64,000 bases of DNA from assembly GCA_977006965.1 (NCBI GenBank), contig OZ345363.1, positions 2,852,001-2,916,000 of the forward strand. The letters are read 5' to 3'. The notes beneath the pieces are model-generated. The model saw only the letters and a list, made by a program, of their open reading frames with translations, searched no databases and had not been told where the DNA came from. Of this stretch, positions 1 through 9,462 are shown in pieces. Source of the stretch: Phymatolithon calcareum. Its lineage: Eukaryota; Rhodophyta; Florideophyceae; Hapalidiales. The stretch's first letter is position 1. The number at the start of each line of letters is the position of its first letter. A program made the translations under genes and the position numbers.

Positions 1-2426
1 GTCTCTTTCTGCGCACCACAGTCTCGAATCGCGCGATGAACAAAGAAGCTTCTTCCGAGTTCTGTCCGCCCGGCCAAAAAATCGCGATCTGAGTATCTAC
101 TGCCCACAATGGTTGATGAGTGACGCACAAACCGACATAAGTGACAACACGCATTGCTGGTATGTCCAAGAACGTCAATAACCTCATTGAGTGCTGGTGT
201 GTCACCTAAAAATCCGACAAGGTCCAAAAATATTCTCCGGGTGGTACCTTCGGCGTCGACATCCAGGAATACATCTGTAAGGCCTTTCACAATGTCTTCT
301 TGAATAAGGTTGAAAACTTCCAGACTCTTAACTCCAGGAGGCGTCAGCGATATGACGCGGACTGCATTAGCGCTGGAACGCGCCTGCAACGGGAGATTTA
401 GACAAATCATGTAGAAGCCGTCCCCTGACGCTGACTTTCCTTTCGTTATTTCGAATCCGTCCCAGAACAAGAGAAATCTGTAAATAAAGTATTTCTCACC
501 ATTCGACAAAGTTCCCATACTACTGACAGGACGATGCTTTGCAACACCACGCCTGTCTAGGTGCTGTTGGGCGACTCTGACGCGTCGGACATCGGTGGAT
601 CGGGATGAGTCAGAGCTGTCAATCGGGGATAGAATTGCCCTGACTTGAGAATCGCTTACCTCCCTGAGAAACGATTGACAATCAAGAGGAGTGCCCCCTG
701 CCAAAAACAGTGCGTGGCGTGAACGTTCTTCGTTCTCGACCCAGAACCGGTGGATAATCATAAGGCAGTCGTCGTCTCGCGCACCGCGCTGGTTTATGGC
801 ACTAGATGCAGTCTCTGAAACGCATGGACTGAGAAGCAGCACAACATCTCCTGGCTTGAGTGTGGGCTTCTCCCAGTCACACCATGCTTCCTCTGTTTGC
901 TTCTTTAGCTCTCTGAGCGCCTCTCGCCTTCGTTTCAGAGCTTCTTCAATCTCTGGTGATCTCTTCTTCTTTTTAGAACGGTGTCTGGATGGACCGCGGA
1001 GAGATGGATCATCATCCAGCGCGCAATGTCCGGGTTCTGGGTCTTCCTCACTTGGAACGTTTGGAATGTCCACCATGACAGAGTCCGTGGGGGATCTGTA
1101 ATGGACATACCCGAAAGCACGTGCTACAGATCGATGACGCTCTGACGCCTTCTCGTGGAAGGTCACCGCAAACGCATCCATGTTTCTTCGACAACTGTGC
1201 TGTACTGTCCATATTGCGCTGGCGAGCCCTCTCAAATCTGTAGCAGGTGATTCACAGCCAAAAGATTCCTCCACGTTGATATCCAGACTTTGGCACTCGA
1301 TTAGAGATACATTTACAATATCTCCAATCTCTGCAACACCGCCCGCTCCAGAATGGCTGGAATTACCGTCAACGTCTACACTGACACATCGCGCCGGGCC
1401 GTAAAATTCTTCCCTAGCGAACACCACGGGCAAACGGTCTGTGCACTCCTGGTCGGCAGAGCCTTCATATTCCGCTTCATTCGATAAACTTGTTCTGCGC
1501 ATTTCGGAAAAAACAACAGGACTCGCAAGATCTGCCCTCGCGTACTCACTTGGCAGCACAAATCGAATAGTAACAAGTGGTCTTCCATCTTCTCCATACG
1601 AATTCGCCCGCGCTCCCGCCTTCGATGTGTCAACATGAACTAGAGAGTCTGAGCTCCGCACGGTAAGATTATTGAAAAGAATACGCTTGTAGGAGGACGA
1701 TAGCGTCGTGAAATGCGGCAAGGACGTTATTTTCTCCTTATCCACCAGAAAATCTTGTCTTGGAAAGCTTCCGGACTTCCACGAAACGCGCATGACCCCT
1801 TTCTCCCTCCTGAACGCTTCGCAAATCATTCTCATCGCCTGATACTGATAACGCGTCAGCTTTGTGCTCCCTGTGGTCATTAAAATTCCCCACAGCACTT
1901 TCCAATTCCTGATCTGCAAATATGTACTCACAGCCCCACAGGACGTCTCTGAGTCTCGAGATCGAAGCTCTCTGTCCCTTGTCAGATCAATAAGCTCCTC
2001 CTCATCCCCATCCAGCTCATCATTACCTCCTTGGAAACTTTCCAGAGATGGTTGACGATTACTTACGAACTCGGAGTCGCGAATCGGCTCATCGCGGAAT
2101 TCTTCCAAGGAAGACTGGCTATGGTGCTCCTCAATCCTGCTATTTCCTGTGTTAACTGCCTCTACATCTGCAATGTCGTCCGATGCAGCCCATAAATTCT
2201 CATTTGTTCCAGTGTTTGCATCGCAAACGCCACTCCGACGCGCCGATACTGCACGAGGAGCGACATCAGTACGAACGCCATGCATTCCAACGAGGTCTGC
2301 ACTATCAATCGCTTCGGAGTCCTGTTCAGTCTCAACGGCGGATGTATGAGAGATCCTACCAGGCACGACGCTCGACATCGACCCAACTTCATCAAAACGG
2401 AAGCGGCTTCGCCGTGTCCTCCCCAT
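1..2426 (-). CDS. CACTA/Tnp2-like (Plavaka-type) transposase, partial
   Basis: A single open frame of 808 codons runs from an ATG at 2426-2424 to the left edge of the window without a stop, so the C-terminus is missing. An in-frame TAA lies five codons upstream, which fixes the ATG as the first Met. The N-terminal ~130 residues are acidic and low in complexity. Around residue 655 is a WDGFE motif, about 80 residues later comes GFLGDTPALNE, and then a CCHLC cysteine cluster near residue 760. A first Asp in a D-G-F/E context, followed by G-D-x-P and a C-x2-C, is the pattern of Tnp2/Plavaka transposases of CACTA elements. The family call is recognition from these motifs only. The ORF looks intact as far as visible. 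The 3' end, termini and target duplication lie outside the window. Confidence 0.6.
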   Translation of the reverse strand, partial: MGRTRRSRFRFDEVGSMSSVVPGRISHTSAVETEQDSEAIDSADLVGMHGVRTDVAPRAVSARRSGVCDANTGTNENLWAASDDIADVEAVNTGNSRIEEHHSQSSLEEFRDEPIRDSEFVSNRQPSLESFQGGNDELDGDEEELIDLTRDRELRSRDSETSCGAVSTYLQIRNWKVLWGILMTTGSTKLTRYQYQAMRMICEAFRREKGVMRVSWKSGSFPRQDFLVDKEKITSLPHFTTLSSSYKRILFNNLTVRSSDSLVHVDTSKAGARANSYGEDGRPLVTIRFVLPSEYARADLASPVVFSEMRRTSLSNEAEYEGSADQECTDRLPVVFAREEFYGPARCVSVDVDGNSSHSGAGGVAEIGDIVNVSLIECQSLDINVEESFGCESPATDLRGLASAIWTVQHSCRRNMDAFAVTFHEKASERHRSVARAFGYVHYRSPTDSVMVDIPNVPSEEDPEPGHCALDDDPSLRGPSRHRSKKKKRSPEIEEALKRRREALRELKKQTEEAWCDWEKPTLKPGDVVLLLSPCVSETASSAINQRGARDDDCLMIIHRFWVENEERSRHALFLAGGTPLDCQSFLREVSDSQVRAILSPIDSSDSSRSTDVRRVRVAQQHLDRRGVAKHRPVSSMGTLSNGEKYFIYRFLLFWDGFEITKGKSASGDGFYMICLNLPLQARSSANAVRVISLTPPGVKSLEVFNLIQEDIVKGLTDVFLDVDAEGTTRRIFLDLVGFLGDTPALNEVIDVLGHTSNACCHLCRFVRHSSTIVGSRYSDRDFLAGRTELGRSFFVHRAIRDCGAQKE

Positions 2427-3009
2427 TTCTGCCAGGATTTATTCGCTCAGAGCTAGACGTCGCGGCTTCTGTTGTTGATTAATTCCTGGCAGCTAGGTGT
2501 GAAATGCAAATCAAGACGAATGCCAATGTTCCAGCGTGAGTACGAAAAGCCGTACGTTCATTTCGGAACGATACCACGCGAGTCTGAAGGGGCCCGTTGC
2601 TCTTTATCTTGTCTGGTATGACGAATAAAATATGCTTAAGCGGTTTGTAGCCTACGGTGCAACCTGCCTAATCCTGTCGAGGGAGAATCAGCTATGGTTT
2701 AAACACTTTTACTGTACGGTCAAGCCCCAATCATCATCCCACGTCCTGTAAAATTTATTCCAACCTTTGGTTCTATGGCCCAAACTGGGTTTATTCTTGC
2801 TTCCAGCCTATCTCAATATCCCGCTTAGACCACATCGTGAACTCAGTCATCCGAAGCATCACGAACTGGCTCCTTTCATAGTTTGTCTGATTACAGCCTG
2901 CAGGATTGCCACAACATGAAGGACATGTGCTTCGCGGTCTTTCTCATGCCCCGCCTCGAAGCCCACTCGGGGACTTGTCCCTTGCAGATAACTCACATTT
3001 CCACGGAAA
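2427..3009. other. Intergenic, divergent from both sides
   Basis: No gene or repeat is recognised here. It separates the minus-strand transposase from the plus-strand 350-aa ORF and would hold both promoters. No clear TATA box is seen. Confidence 0.5.
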
Positions 3010-4062
3010 ATGAACCCCTTCCAACGGATTATTTCGCTTCCTGCTGTATCCGATAATCGTGTTGTCGCTGAGCTGCAGTGCTCTCACGCAGAGCTCTCGG
3101 CACGCATCGATCAGCTCAACGCAGATGTTGCGCGAGCACACAGTCGCCTCTCTTCAGCTTCCCAAGTAAGGAACTCACTGCAAGCTAACTCCGTTGACCG
3201 CGTACTTCTATTTGCCAGATCTCGGGCGGTCAGTGCGCTCCAAGCAGCTCTTCCGGAGTTCAACCGCCGACCTGCGAGTCTCTGCGAGGCGGACACAGTT
3301 GTGCAGGTTTCTATTGTGTCTAAAGAAACGGACTGCACGCTTGACGAGTTCAAGACACTGGCCGCCATGTTGTCATCAGATGCGTCTGTGCGATGCTCTT
3401 TGTACCCGTCGCAATACCACGTTACATTTCCAAGCGCTCAACTCACCACTAGGCTTGGAATTCTTTTCCAATCTTACACAGATATTTGCTCTGCCTTGAA
3501 AATGGATGCCTGCGAAAGAGAAGGACCGATCTACCGCGAAAGGCACACACATGGGCGAAAACTTCGAGCAGTACAGGTTTTGGGAGTGGCGATAAAGGGA
3601 GATGATTACAGACAGATTCACCTTGGACAGAGTTTCCCTTCCGTCCCCAGCACCGTGACCGTGCCTATACTGCATCAGCCGAGTCTAGTGTGGAGCGACC
3701 GGTCGTGGGAGAAAGGATTTCACTTTCAAAATGTCCCAGTCCCGACTATGCCTAGAGACGCACCTATTCCTGCCACTTCGGGGTCACGCGTACGGCGACG
3801 AACATCGGATGTGAACACTACGCCTTTTAATGCTTTCTTCTCTTTGCAGTGGGAGCGACTGTCAAGAAAGTGCATTCTGGGGAGTTCAACTACAGCTGAA
3901 GTACCTGGCACTATGCGGTCCTCATTTCCTGCTGTCGTATTGCGATCGCAGAAGCTGACGAGCTCAGCTCAGAAAGTTTTCTTAACGCGAGTTAATGGCG
4001 TGTTGCCAAAAGAGATAATACTATCGACAGGCCTCAATGATCGCTGCGCAGCTCCGATTTAA
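3010..4062 (+). CDS. Hypothetical protein, 350 aa
   Basis: An ATG-initiated open frame of 350 codons. Residues ~20-60 (AELQ, ELSARIDQLNADV) look like a short coiled coil. The rest has no motif I recognise, no signal peptide and no membrane segment. It is divergent from the CACTA-like transposase 580 bp away, so it could be the second protein of that transposon, or an unrelated host gene. Length and uninterrupted frame support a real gene; the function is unknown. Confidence 0.45.
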   Translation: MNPFQRIISLPAVSDNRVVAELQCSHAELSARIDQLNADVARAHSRLSSASQVRNSLQANSVDRVLLFARSRAVSALQAALPEFNRRPASLCEADTVVQVSIVSKETDCTLDEFKTLAAMLSSDASVRCSLYPSQYHVTFPSAQLTTRLGILFQSYTDICSALKMDACEREGPIYRERHTHGRKLRAVQVLGVAIKGDDYRQIHLGQSFPSVPSTVTVPILHQPSLVWSDRSWEKGFHFQNVPVPTMPRDAPIPATSGSRVRRRTSDVNTTPFNAFFSLQWERLSRKCILGSSTTAEVPGTMRSSFPAVVLRSQKLTSSAQKVFLTRVNGVLPKEIILSTGLNDRCAAPI

Positions 4063-5088
4063 TGAACACGTCTTAGAGAACAGTTTTGAACGTGCGCCAA
4101 ATCATGCCCCATTCGGCGCAATATAGCCCTTTACTTGATAAACGATACACCATGTTAAGCTGCTCTACACTTTCTTTCCGTGCATAGCCCCCTGTCACAG
4201 CCGAATATTTCCCGTTTCCTGGTTGTTCGCTGTGAGACGGAAGGTACAGAGTCGCGGAAAAGGACGCGCTTCGCCTCCTTGGCCTGTTCACCACGAGCAT
4301 ATCACCAACTGTCCAAAACGAAAATACCAGTCGCTCTCAACACGTTACATCGTGACGGCACTGATAGAGAAGACCGCACAGCACACAGGGTGCAATGCAT
4401 GCGCAACTTGCTTCAGTCATTTACGCAGTGTCAGCGGGACAGGGTTTGGGTGATTACTACCCAGCATTTGCAAGAGTTCTTCCAAATATTGCTCCCTTTC
4501 GAAAGCGCAGAGTGAGGGCAGGGGCAAATCTCGACCCCCGCCCGGGAGGAACCGGCGCCGATGAGTGCGGCGGATGACTTCATCCGCGCCACCTCTAGGG
4601 TGATTGTTCCGTTGAGATTGTAGCCAACTGTCCAGTAACTGCAGCTCGTAGACAGCTGTCCGTGTACTGTGGGCATCCAGCAGACAGCTGTCTGATTTTG
4701 GCGAAAACGAGGCGTTTCCGATGGTCTGATCCAGAATGGCCTGTATGAAAAACGGTGCTACACAGTTGGCTGGAACCAAGTTCTGTCAATTACCGGTTTA
4801 TCTAGATTAATTCACGGTTAAATCCAGCATTTCAAATATTTTGCGCCTCCAGTGATCATAAATATATCAACTATGACTACAAAGTTATATTCGAAATATC
4901 GCATATAACTGGTTTACTTATAGCTCGCCTTCTTTTCCATAAAAAGTCTTTATATTTATAGAACAATAAAGGAGTCTTCTGAAGGCGAAGAGCATCTGCA
5001 TAGAAGGCAGACAGCCCTCTTCGACTAACAATAAGATAAAATTGGAAAACCCGCGATATTCTGCAAGGTGTGAATTTTTCTTTTCTTG
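4063..5088. other. Gene-free interval
   Basis: Only short overlapping ORFs on both strands, none with recognisable features. The last ~250 bases are AT-rich and lead into the MULE terminal repeat. Confidence 0.5.
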
Positions 5089-5158
5089 ATATGCGATTAA
5101 TCGCGACGAAATTCGCTAAATGGCCACCAAAAGTGGTCATAGTACGCTAAACATCCAC
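5089..5158. repeat. Left terminal inverted repeat of the MULE
   Basis: Reads ATATGCGATTAATCG, then AAATTCGCTAAAT, CCACCAAAAGTGGTCA and ACGCTAAACATCCAC, in the same order as the reverse complement of 6001-6068, with only a few mismatches and a short indel. It contains the small inverted motif CCACNNNNNGTGG. Confidence 0.85.
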
Positions 5159-5574
5159 CGAAGCCAAAACTACTACTCATCCGTTACGTGGACCGCTGAC
5201 AGTTGCGTTTTTTGGAGAGAAAAGGGAAGTAACTGCTACTTCCTCTTGATCCAAGGTTTGTGCACATCCTCGAATTCGTCTGACAAGTCCAACGCACAAC
5301 GCTCCCGCACTACTCACTCTGAAACCATGAAAAAGAAGGAGCTCGTGCTACAGGTGAGCGACTACTTTGGATCAAGCTTCGACGATGTTGTTAACGTCGT
5401 GATCTCCCACAACTCGTGGAGAGGCGCAACAAGCAGCGTCTGACACTCATCTGTAGCCAGCGCACAGTTTGCACCTTCCGCGTGAACGTCAGCGCGCTGC
5501 CGAGCGTCGGCGGTGTCAAGCACGGTCTGCATCGTTCTGGAGAGGAAGCTCTTCCAGCTGAGTGAACTCTTTAC

Positions 5575-5850
5575 CTATGCGATGCCGAAGGCCAGAGTTG
5601 TCGCCTGTCTGTTGGAATCATAAGTCGTTAGGGTAAAAAGCTGTCCCTGAGTCACGGAGGTCAGGTGGGCCGCGTCAACACTGACGAAACCGTTGTAGCC
5701 CGCCCAGGTGTCCATGGCGCCCTTTGAGCAGCAGAAAATGCTGTGAAGCTGCTGCCGTATCGTCCCAGAAAGAGGATTTGTGGTGAGCGTGTACACTCCG
5801 CCGGGATCGCGCTGCGACCTCACCGCCTTCGACGACGGAGATGCTACCAA
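5575..5850 (-). pseudogene. MULE transposase fragment
   Basis: An open stretch of ~91 codons without a convincing ATG; the usable frame opens at a TTG. Its C-terminal half reads GFVSVDAAHLTSV, QGQLFTLTTYD and ATTLAFGIA, the conserved block around the first catalytic Asp of MULE transposases (V-x-D-A-x-H-L ... D-x-N ... L-A). The remainder of a normal transposase (several hundred residues) is absent, so it is a remnant inside the TIR-bounded element. Confidence 0.7.
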
Positions 5851-6000
5851 TAGTTGCGACGAGGAGCTAAACCAGAGAGAGTAGCGTACGCAATAAATTT
5901 CGCTGTCGCATAGAGTGCTCTAAGAAACGGATTAGTAGGTTCGGCTAGGGTGAGTATGATAGTATATTTTGCAATGCGTGGGTAGTAGTATTGGCTAGGT

Positions 6001-6068
6001 GTGGATGTTTAGCGTACTTTGACCACTTTTGGTGGCTATTTAGCGAATTTCCTCGATTAATCGCATAT
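6001..6068. repeat. Right terminal inverted repeat of the MULE
   Basis: Reverse complement of the left terminal repeat at 5089-5158. The match stops abruptly at 6068 on the outside and at 6001 on the inside. Confidence 0.85.
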
Positions 6069-6360
6069 AAGGTCTGCACATGGGATAAAATAATATCTCG
6101 AAATAAGCAGACGTCATCGGCGCGAAGCGTCGAAATGGAGCCACTTGTTCACCAATGAAACGGCACTTCATCTGTATGCATCGTGGCACGTGCAATTGCA
6201 TCCGCATCGTCTGCCAACATGCCTCGCGTTCTTCAATGCGATCTCCACTCTGATATCGAATCTTAGATCCGGCAAGCAAACCCAACATTTTGTCCCACTT
6301 CTAGAACCGATGCACTAGCAACGCATTTTCCTGCTGCTTTCCGCCGTCCCATGAACAGCA

Positions 6361-6366
6361 TATAAG
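6361..6366 (+). promoter_or_regulatory. Possible TATA box of the PARP gene
   Basis: A TATAAG hexamer 120 bp upstream of the chosen PARP ATG, followed by a pyrimidine- and A-rich leader (repeated CAACA, CTCTCC). Position and composition fit a core promoter with a ~90-base 5' leader. This is inference from one motif. Confidence 0.35.
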
Positions 6367-6485
6367 CACTCACCAACATCAACACCAACTCAAGCAACTT
6401 GAACATTCATCCTATTTCCAAACAAACTTCTCACTGCTCTCCATACTCTCCGAATCAGAGCCATCCAGTTTCATCTCACATCAAC

Positions 6486-9449
6486 ATGTTCTTCACCGAT
6501 CTCGTCCGTGATCGCCGCTTTTGGAAGGTAACCGTCGCCGCCGATAATGCCGCCGTCGTCTCCTTCGGTGCTATTGGCTCTAATGGCCGGTCCATGTCCA
6601 AATCCTTCCCGTCTGCCTCTGAAGCCGAGGAATGGGCCCGTGCCGCTGCTGCTGCAAAGGAATCGGACGGCTACGCCCCCGCAGCACCCGAAGCTCAGAT
6701 GCAGAGGACCACCCGTGCTGCCGCGAAAAAACGCATGATCGAGGAGGAAGCCGCCTCTCTCTCAGCCGCAAAGAAACTTCGTCGCAGCGCCCGTAACCGA
6801 GGCCCCTCGAAGGCTTTTGCAGTCAAGGAGGAGGAATCTCTCGGTGAGATTGACCCCCATGTAAATGCAAAGGGGTCCATTGTCAAGCTCGAAGGCGAGG
6901 TCTGTGATGTCATGCTTGCCGAGGTCGACACTGCCAAGAAGATTGACAACTTTGTTATTCTTCAACTCATTCGTTCCGACAATGAGAAAGCTCCGTTTGT
7001 GGTGTTTAAGCGCTCGGGATTTACCGGTACTGTGGGACAGATTTGGCGGGACTCGTACCAGGACCACTCCAAGGCCGTGACCGTCTTCACCGATTTGTTC
7101 AAGGATATTGCCGGTTTTGAGTGGGGCCCCCCGTCCGAGGAGTCTCCACTGCCGTTAATTTCACCGCCGGCAGCTCCTTCCGCACGCCGATTCAATTTTA
7201 TCACCCAAGACTACGTTGCCAAACGTGCATTCGCCAACGGTAGCTTCGGTCTCTGGCAGTACTGGGTCGACGATGGTATCGACGGAAAGGCTACGGGCTG
7301 GTATTCGTATACCGAGTCCGGTAATCGCTTGGCTGAGGCTCTGTACCTTGAAGCTGTGTTTAATCCTGGCTACCACAAACGCGTCGTGCGGAGTGGTGCA
7401 TTTTCTTATCTCGTGGATTTGGCTTCAATGACTCAGACCAATGTAACTCACAACAATCACACCGTCCGCGTCATCCGCCGGTTAGATCCTGGTGAAACCC
7501 CGGATTCACATCCTCCTCTTAATTATCCCTTGTCTTCCACGGTTGTGACCGGCGATCCGATCTTCCCTGAACCTATGAATGAAGATGACGACCATAACGA
7601 GGATGACGAAATGGAGCATGATGAAGAACCTCCCACCCTGCAGGGCGTTAGTGTTCCCCTCAAGGCGAAGAAACCAAATGTGAAGCGCGAGTCTGTCAAA
7701 CCGGGACACACAGTTGTTTCCCCCACTGCCGCCGGTGTTCTTGCTCCTGTTGATCCGAAGAAGGGTGCGAAAACGAAGGTAACAAGCACTAAAACTAAAA
7801 TTAAGAAGGGCGCTAAGAGGGTATCGAAAAAGAAAGCCAAGATTGATCCGACGGCGGAACCGGAGACTGAGATCACACCAGCGGCAGTGGGGGAACCAGC
7901 AGCCCCGACCGTGAAACCACCCGTGGATGCACAGTTCCCAAATGCACACAAAGCTGAAGTGGTGGATAACTACGACGCGACTCTGAACCAAACGAATATT
8001 ACCGATGGTAGAAACAATAACAAGTACTACCGCCTTCAGCTTCTTTGCGTAACGAACAAGACAGACCAGTATGTTGTGTGGACGCGCTGGGGTCGCGTTG
8101 GAGAAACACATGCGCACTCTACGAAGAGTCTTGGACCCTTCAAGAATTTGGAGAAGGCGATATCGGAGTTTGAGAAGAAGTTTTACGCTAAGACAGCAAA
8201 CAAGTGGGAAAGTCGAACGAACTTCGTGCCTCACAACAGGAAGTACGACTTGCTGGAGGTCGATTATACCAAGAAGGAAGACGCTCACTTAGAGGCATTC
8301 GCAGCTCTTGATGCGGCTAAGGCCTACGCTGAAAACACGGTGGTGCCTGAAAACGTGGAGTACATGCCCTCGAAGTTGGACGCCAAGACTCAAGACCTGG
8401 TGAACATGCTATTCGAGAAGGACTTGTATGCCGATGCCATGCGCGAGTTCGACATTGATACACGTCGTATGCCCCTCGGTCAGCTTACTGCCGCTCAAAT
8501 TCAGCGCGGCATTGACGTGCTCGAGGAAATCTCAAACAAATTGAGCACCGGCGGTATATGGGGCACGGAGCTTGAAGATCTTTCTTCGAGATTCTATTCT
8601 GTCATCCCGCATGACTTCGGGCGTCGGCGTCCTCCGATAATTAATGACGCCGCCATGGTTCAGAGCGCCTTTGACAAGTGTAATGTTCTCATGGATATCA
8701 CGCAGGCGACGAAGCTTATGGCCGACGCTGAAATGCACAATGAAGAGGACAAGAAGGCCAAGAAGGAAAAGGTTTTCTTACCCAATCCAATCGATGCTCA
8801 ATACGACTCGCTTAATGCTGGACTTTCGCTTGTCACACCTGGATCGAGCGAGCATAAGAAGGTTTTGCGTGCTTTTGATGACACTTCTCCCAAATACAGT
8901 TGCGCAAGCGTCGTCGATGTATGGCGCGTCGACCGCAACGGAGAAGATGTACGATTCTCAAAGTTCAGCAAGCTCGCGAATCACAAACTTCTGTGGCATG
9001 GAACGAACATCGCTGTTGTTGCCGCCATTCTCTCCACTGGTCTGCGTATCATGCCCCATTCGGGAGGTCGCTGCGGTTCAGGAATCTATCTCGCATCGGA
9101 GTCGGGTATGAGTCAAGGCTTCACTTCTCCGAACTATAAGCGCAATATTGGATGTATGTTTCTCGCACAGGCGGCGCTCGGACGTGAATTCTCGTTGCTT
9201 CAGGATGATTCTTCGTTAAAGAAGGCTCCACAGCAGTTTGATTCTGTGGTTGCTCGTGGTGTGCAGACACCTGCCGCTTTCGAGGAGGTATTTTTCGATA
9301 CGGGTAAGGTGCTTCTGCCGAGCGCGAAGCCTGTTAAGGTGCCTGCTCATTCCAGCTCTAGCTTCTCGCACGACGAGTATCTCGTGTACCGCGAGGCGCA
9401 GGTGCGGTTACGATATGTCCTCACAGTGAAATTTCCACGTGCGTACTAG
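6486..9449 (+). CDS. Poly(ADP-ribose) polymerase (PARP1/2-type) with WGR and WWE domains
   Basis: 987 aa, one exon. The frame is open 29 codons further upstream, but there is no ATG there; the ATG at 6486 begins directly with a WGR-like domain (residues ~8-65, GAIGSNGR). A second, degenerate WGR-like block lies at ~152-215 and a WWE domain at ~236-332 (ends RVIRR). An acidic stretch and a Lys-rich linker (NLS-like) follow. A full WGR is at ~495-600 (YYRLQLL, RWGRVG), the helical PARP regulatory domain at ~630-747, and the catalytic domain at ~770-987. The H-Y-E triad is present: His838 (LLWHGT), Tyr868 (GSGIYLAS), Glu964 (DEYLVY). It should transfer ADP-ribose from NAD+ to proteins, probably at DNA breaks in the nucleus, with WGR domains reading the break. 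Zinc fingers and BRCT are absent. The WWE between WGR modules is unusual for a PARP1/2-type enzyme. Confidence 0.93.
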   Translation: MFFTDLVRDRRFWKVTVAADNAAVVSFGAIGSNGRSMSKSFPSASEAEEWARAAAAAKESDGYAPAAPEAQMQRTTRAAAKKRMIEEEAASLSAAKKLRRSARNRGPSKAFAVKEEESLGEIDPHVNAKGSIVKLEGEVCDVMLAEVDTAKKIDNFVILQLIRSDNEKAPFVVFKRSGFTGTVGQIWRDSYQDHSKAVTVFTDLFKDIAGFEWGPPSEESPLPLISPPAAPSARRFNFITQDYVAKRAFANGSFGLWQYWVDDGIDGKATGWYSYTESGNRLAEALYLEAVFNPGYHKRVVRSGAFSYLVDLASMTQTNVTHNNHTVRVIRRLDPGETPDSHPPLNYPLSSTVVTGDPIFPEPMNEDDDHNEDDEMEHDEEPPTLQGVSVPLKAKKPNVKRESVKPGHTVVSPTAAGVLAPVDPKKGAKTKVTSTKTKIKKGAKRVSKKKAKIDPTAEPETEITPAAVGEPAAPTVKPPVDAQFPNAHKAEVVDNYDATLNQTNITDGRNNNKYYRLQLLCVTNKTDQYVVWTRWGRVGETHAHSTKSLGPFKNLEKAISEFEKKFYAKTANKWESRTNFVPHNRKYDLLEVDYTKKEDAHLEAFAALDAAKAYAENTVVPENVEYMPSKLDAKTQDLVNMLFEKDLYADAMREFDIDTRRMPLGQLTAAQIQRGIDVLEEISNKLSTGGIWGTELEDLSSRFYSVIPHDFGRRRPPIINDAAMVQSAFDKCNVLMDITQATKLMADAEMHNEEDKKAKKEKVFLPNPIDAQYDSLNAGLSLVTPGSSEHKKVLRAFDDTSPKYSCASVVDVWRVDRNGEDVRFSKFSKLANHKLLWHGTNIAVVAAILSTGLRIMPHSGGRCGSGIYLASESGMSQGFTSPNYKRNIGCMFLAQAALGREFSLLQDDSSLKKAPQQFDSVVARGVQTPAAFEEVFFDTGKVLLPSAKPVKVPAHSSSSFSHDEYLVYREAQVRLRYVLTVKFPRAY

Positions 9450-9462
9450 TTGGAATACTTTA

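Larger units (their letters stand above)
5089..6068. mobile_element. Mutator-like element (MULE) relic with long TIRs
   Basis: A 980-bp unit bounded by inverted repeats of ~68 bp (5089-5158 and 6001-6068) that match at nearly every position. Both ends begin ATATGCGATTAATCG. Between them on the minus strand is a fragment of a MULE-type transposase. Long TIRs plus this fragment fit a deleted Mutator-like transposon. I could not fix a target-site duplication, because the outermost bases are themselves palindromic (GCGATTAATCGC) on both sides. Confidence 0.8.

Noticed and set aside
691-1101. Plus-strand Ser-rich open frame of 136 codons
   Set aside because: It is antisense to the long minus-strand transposase frame and its composition follows that gene.
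7506-8288. Minus-strand frame of 260 codons
   Set aside because: Antisense shadow of the PARP gene.
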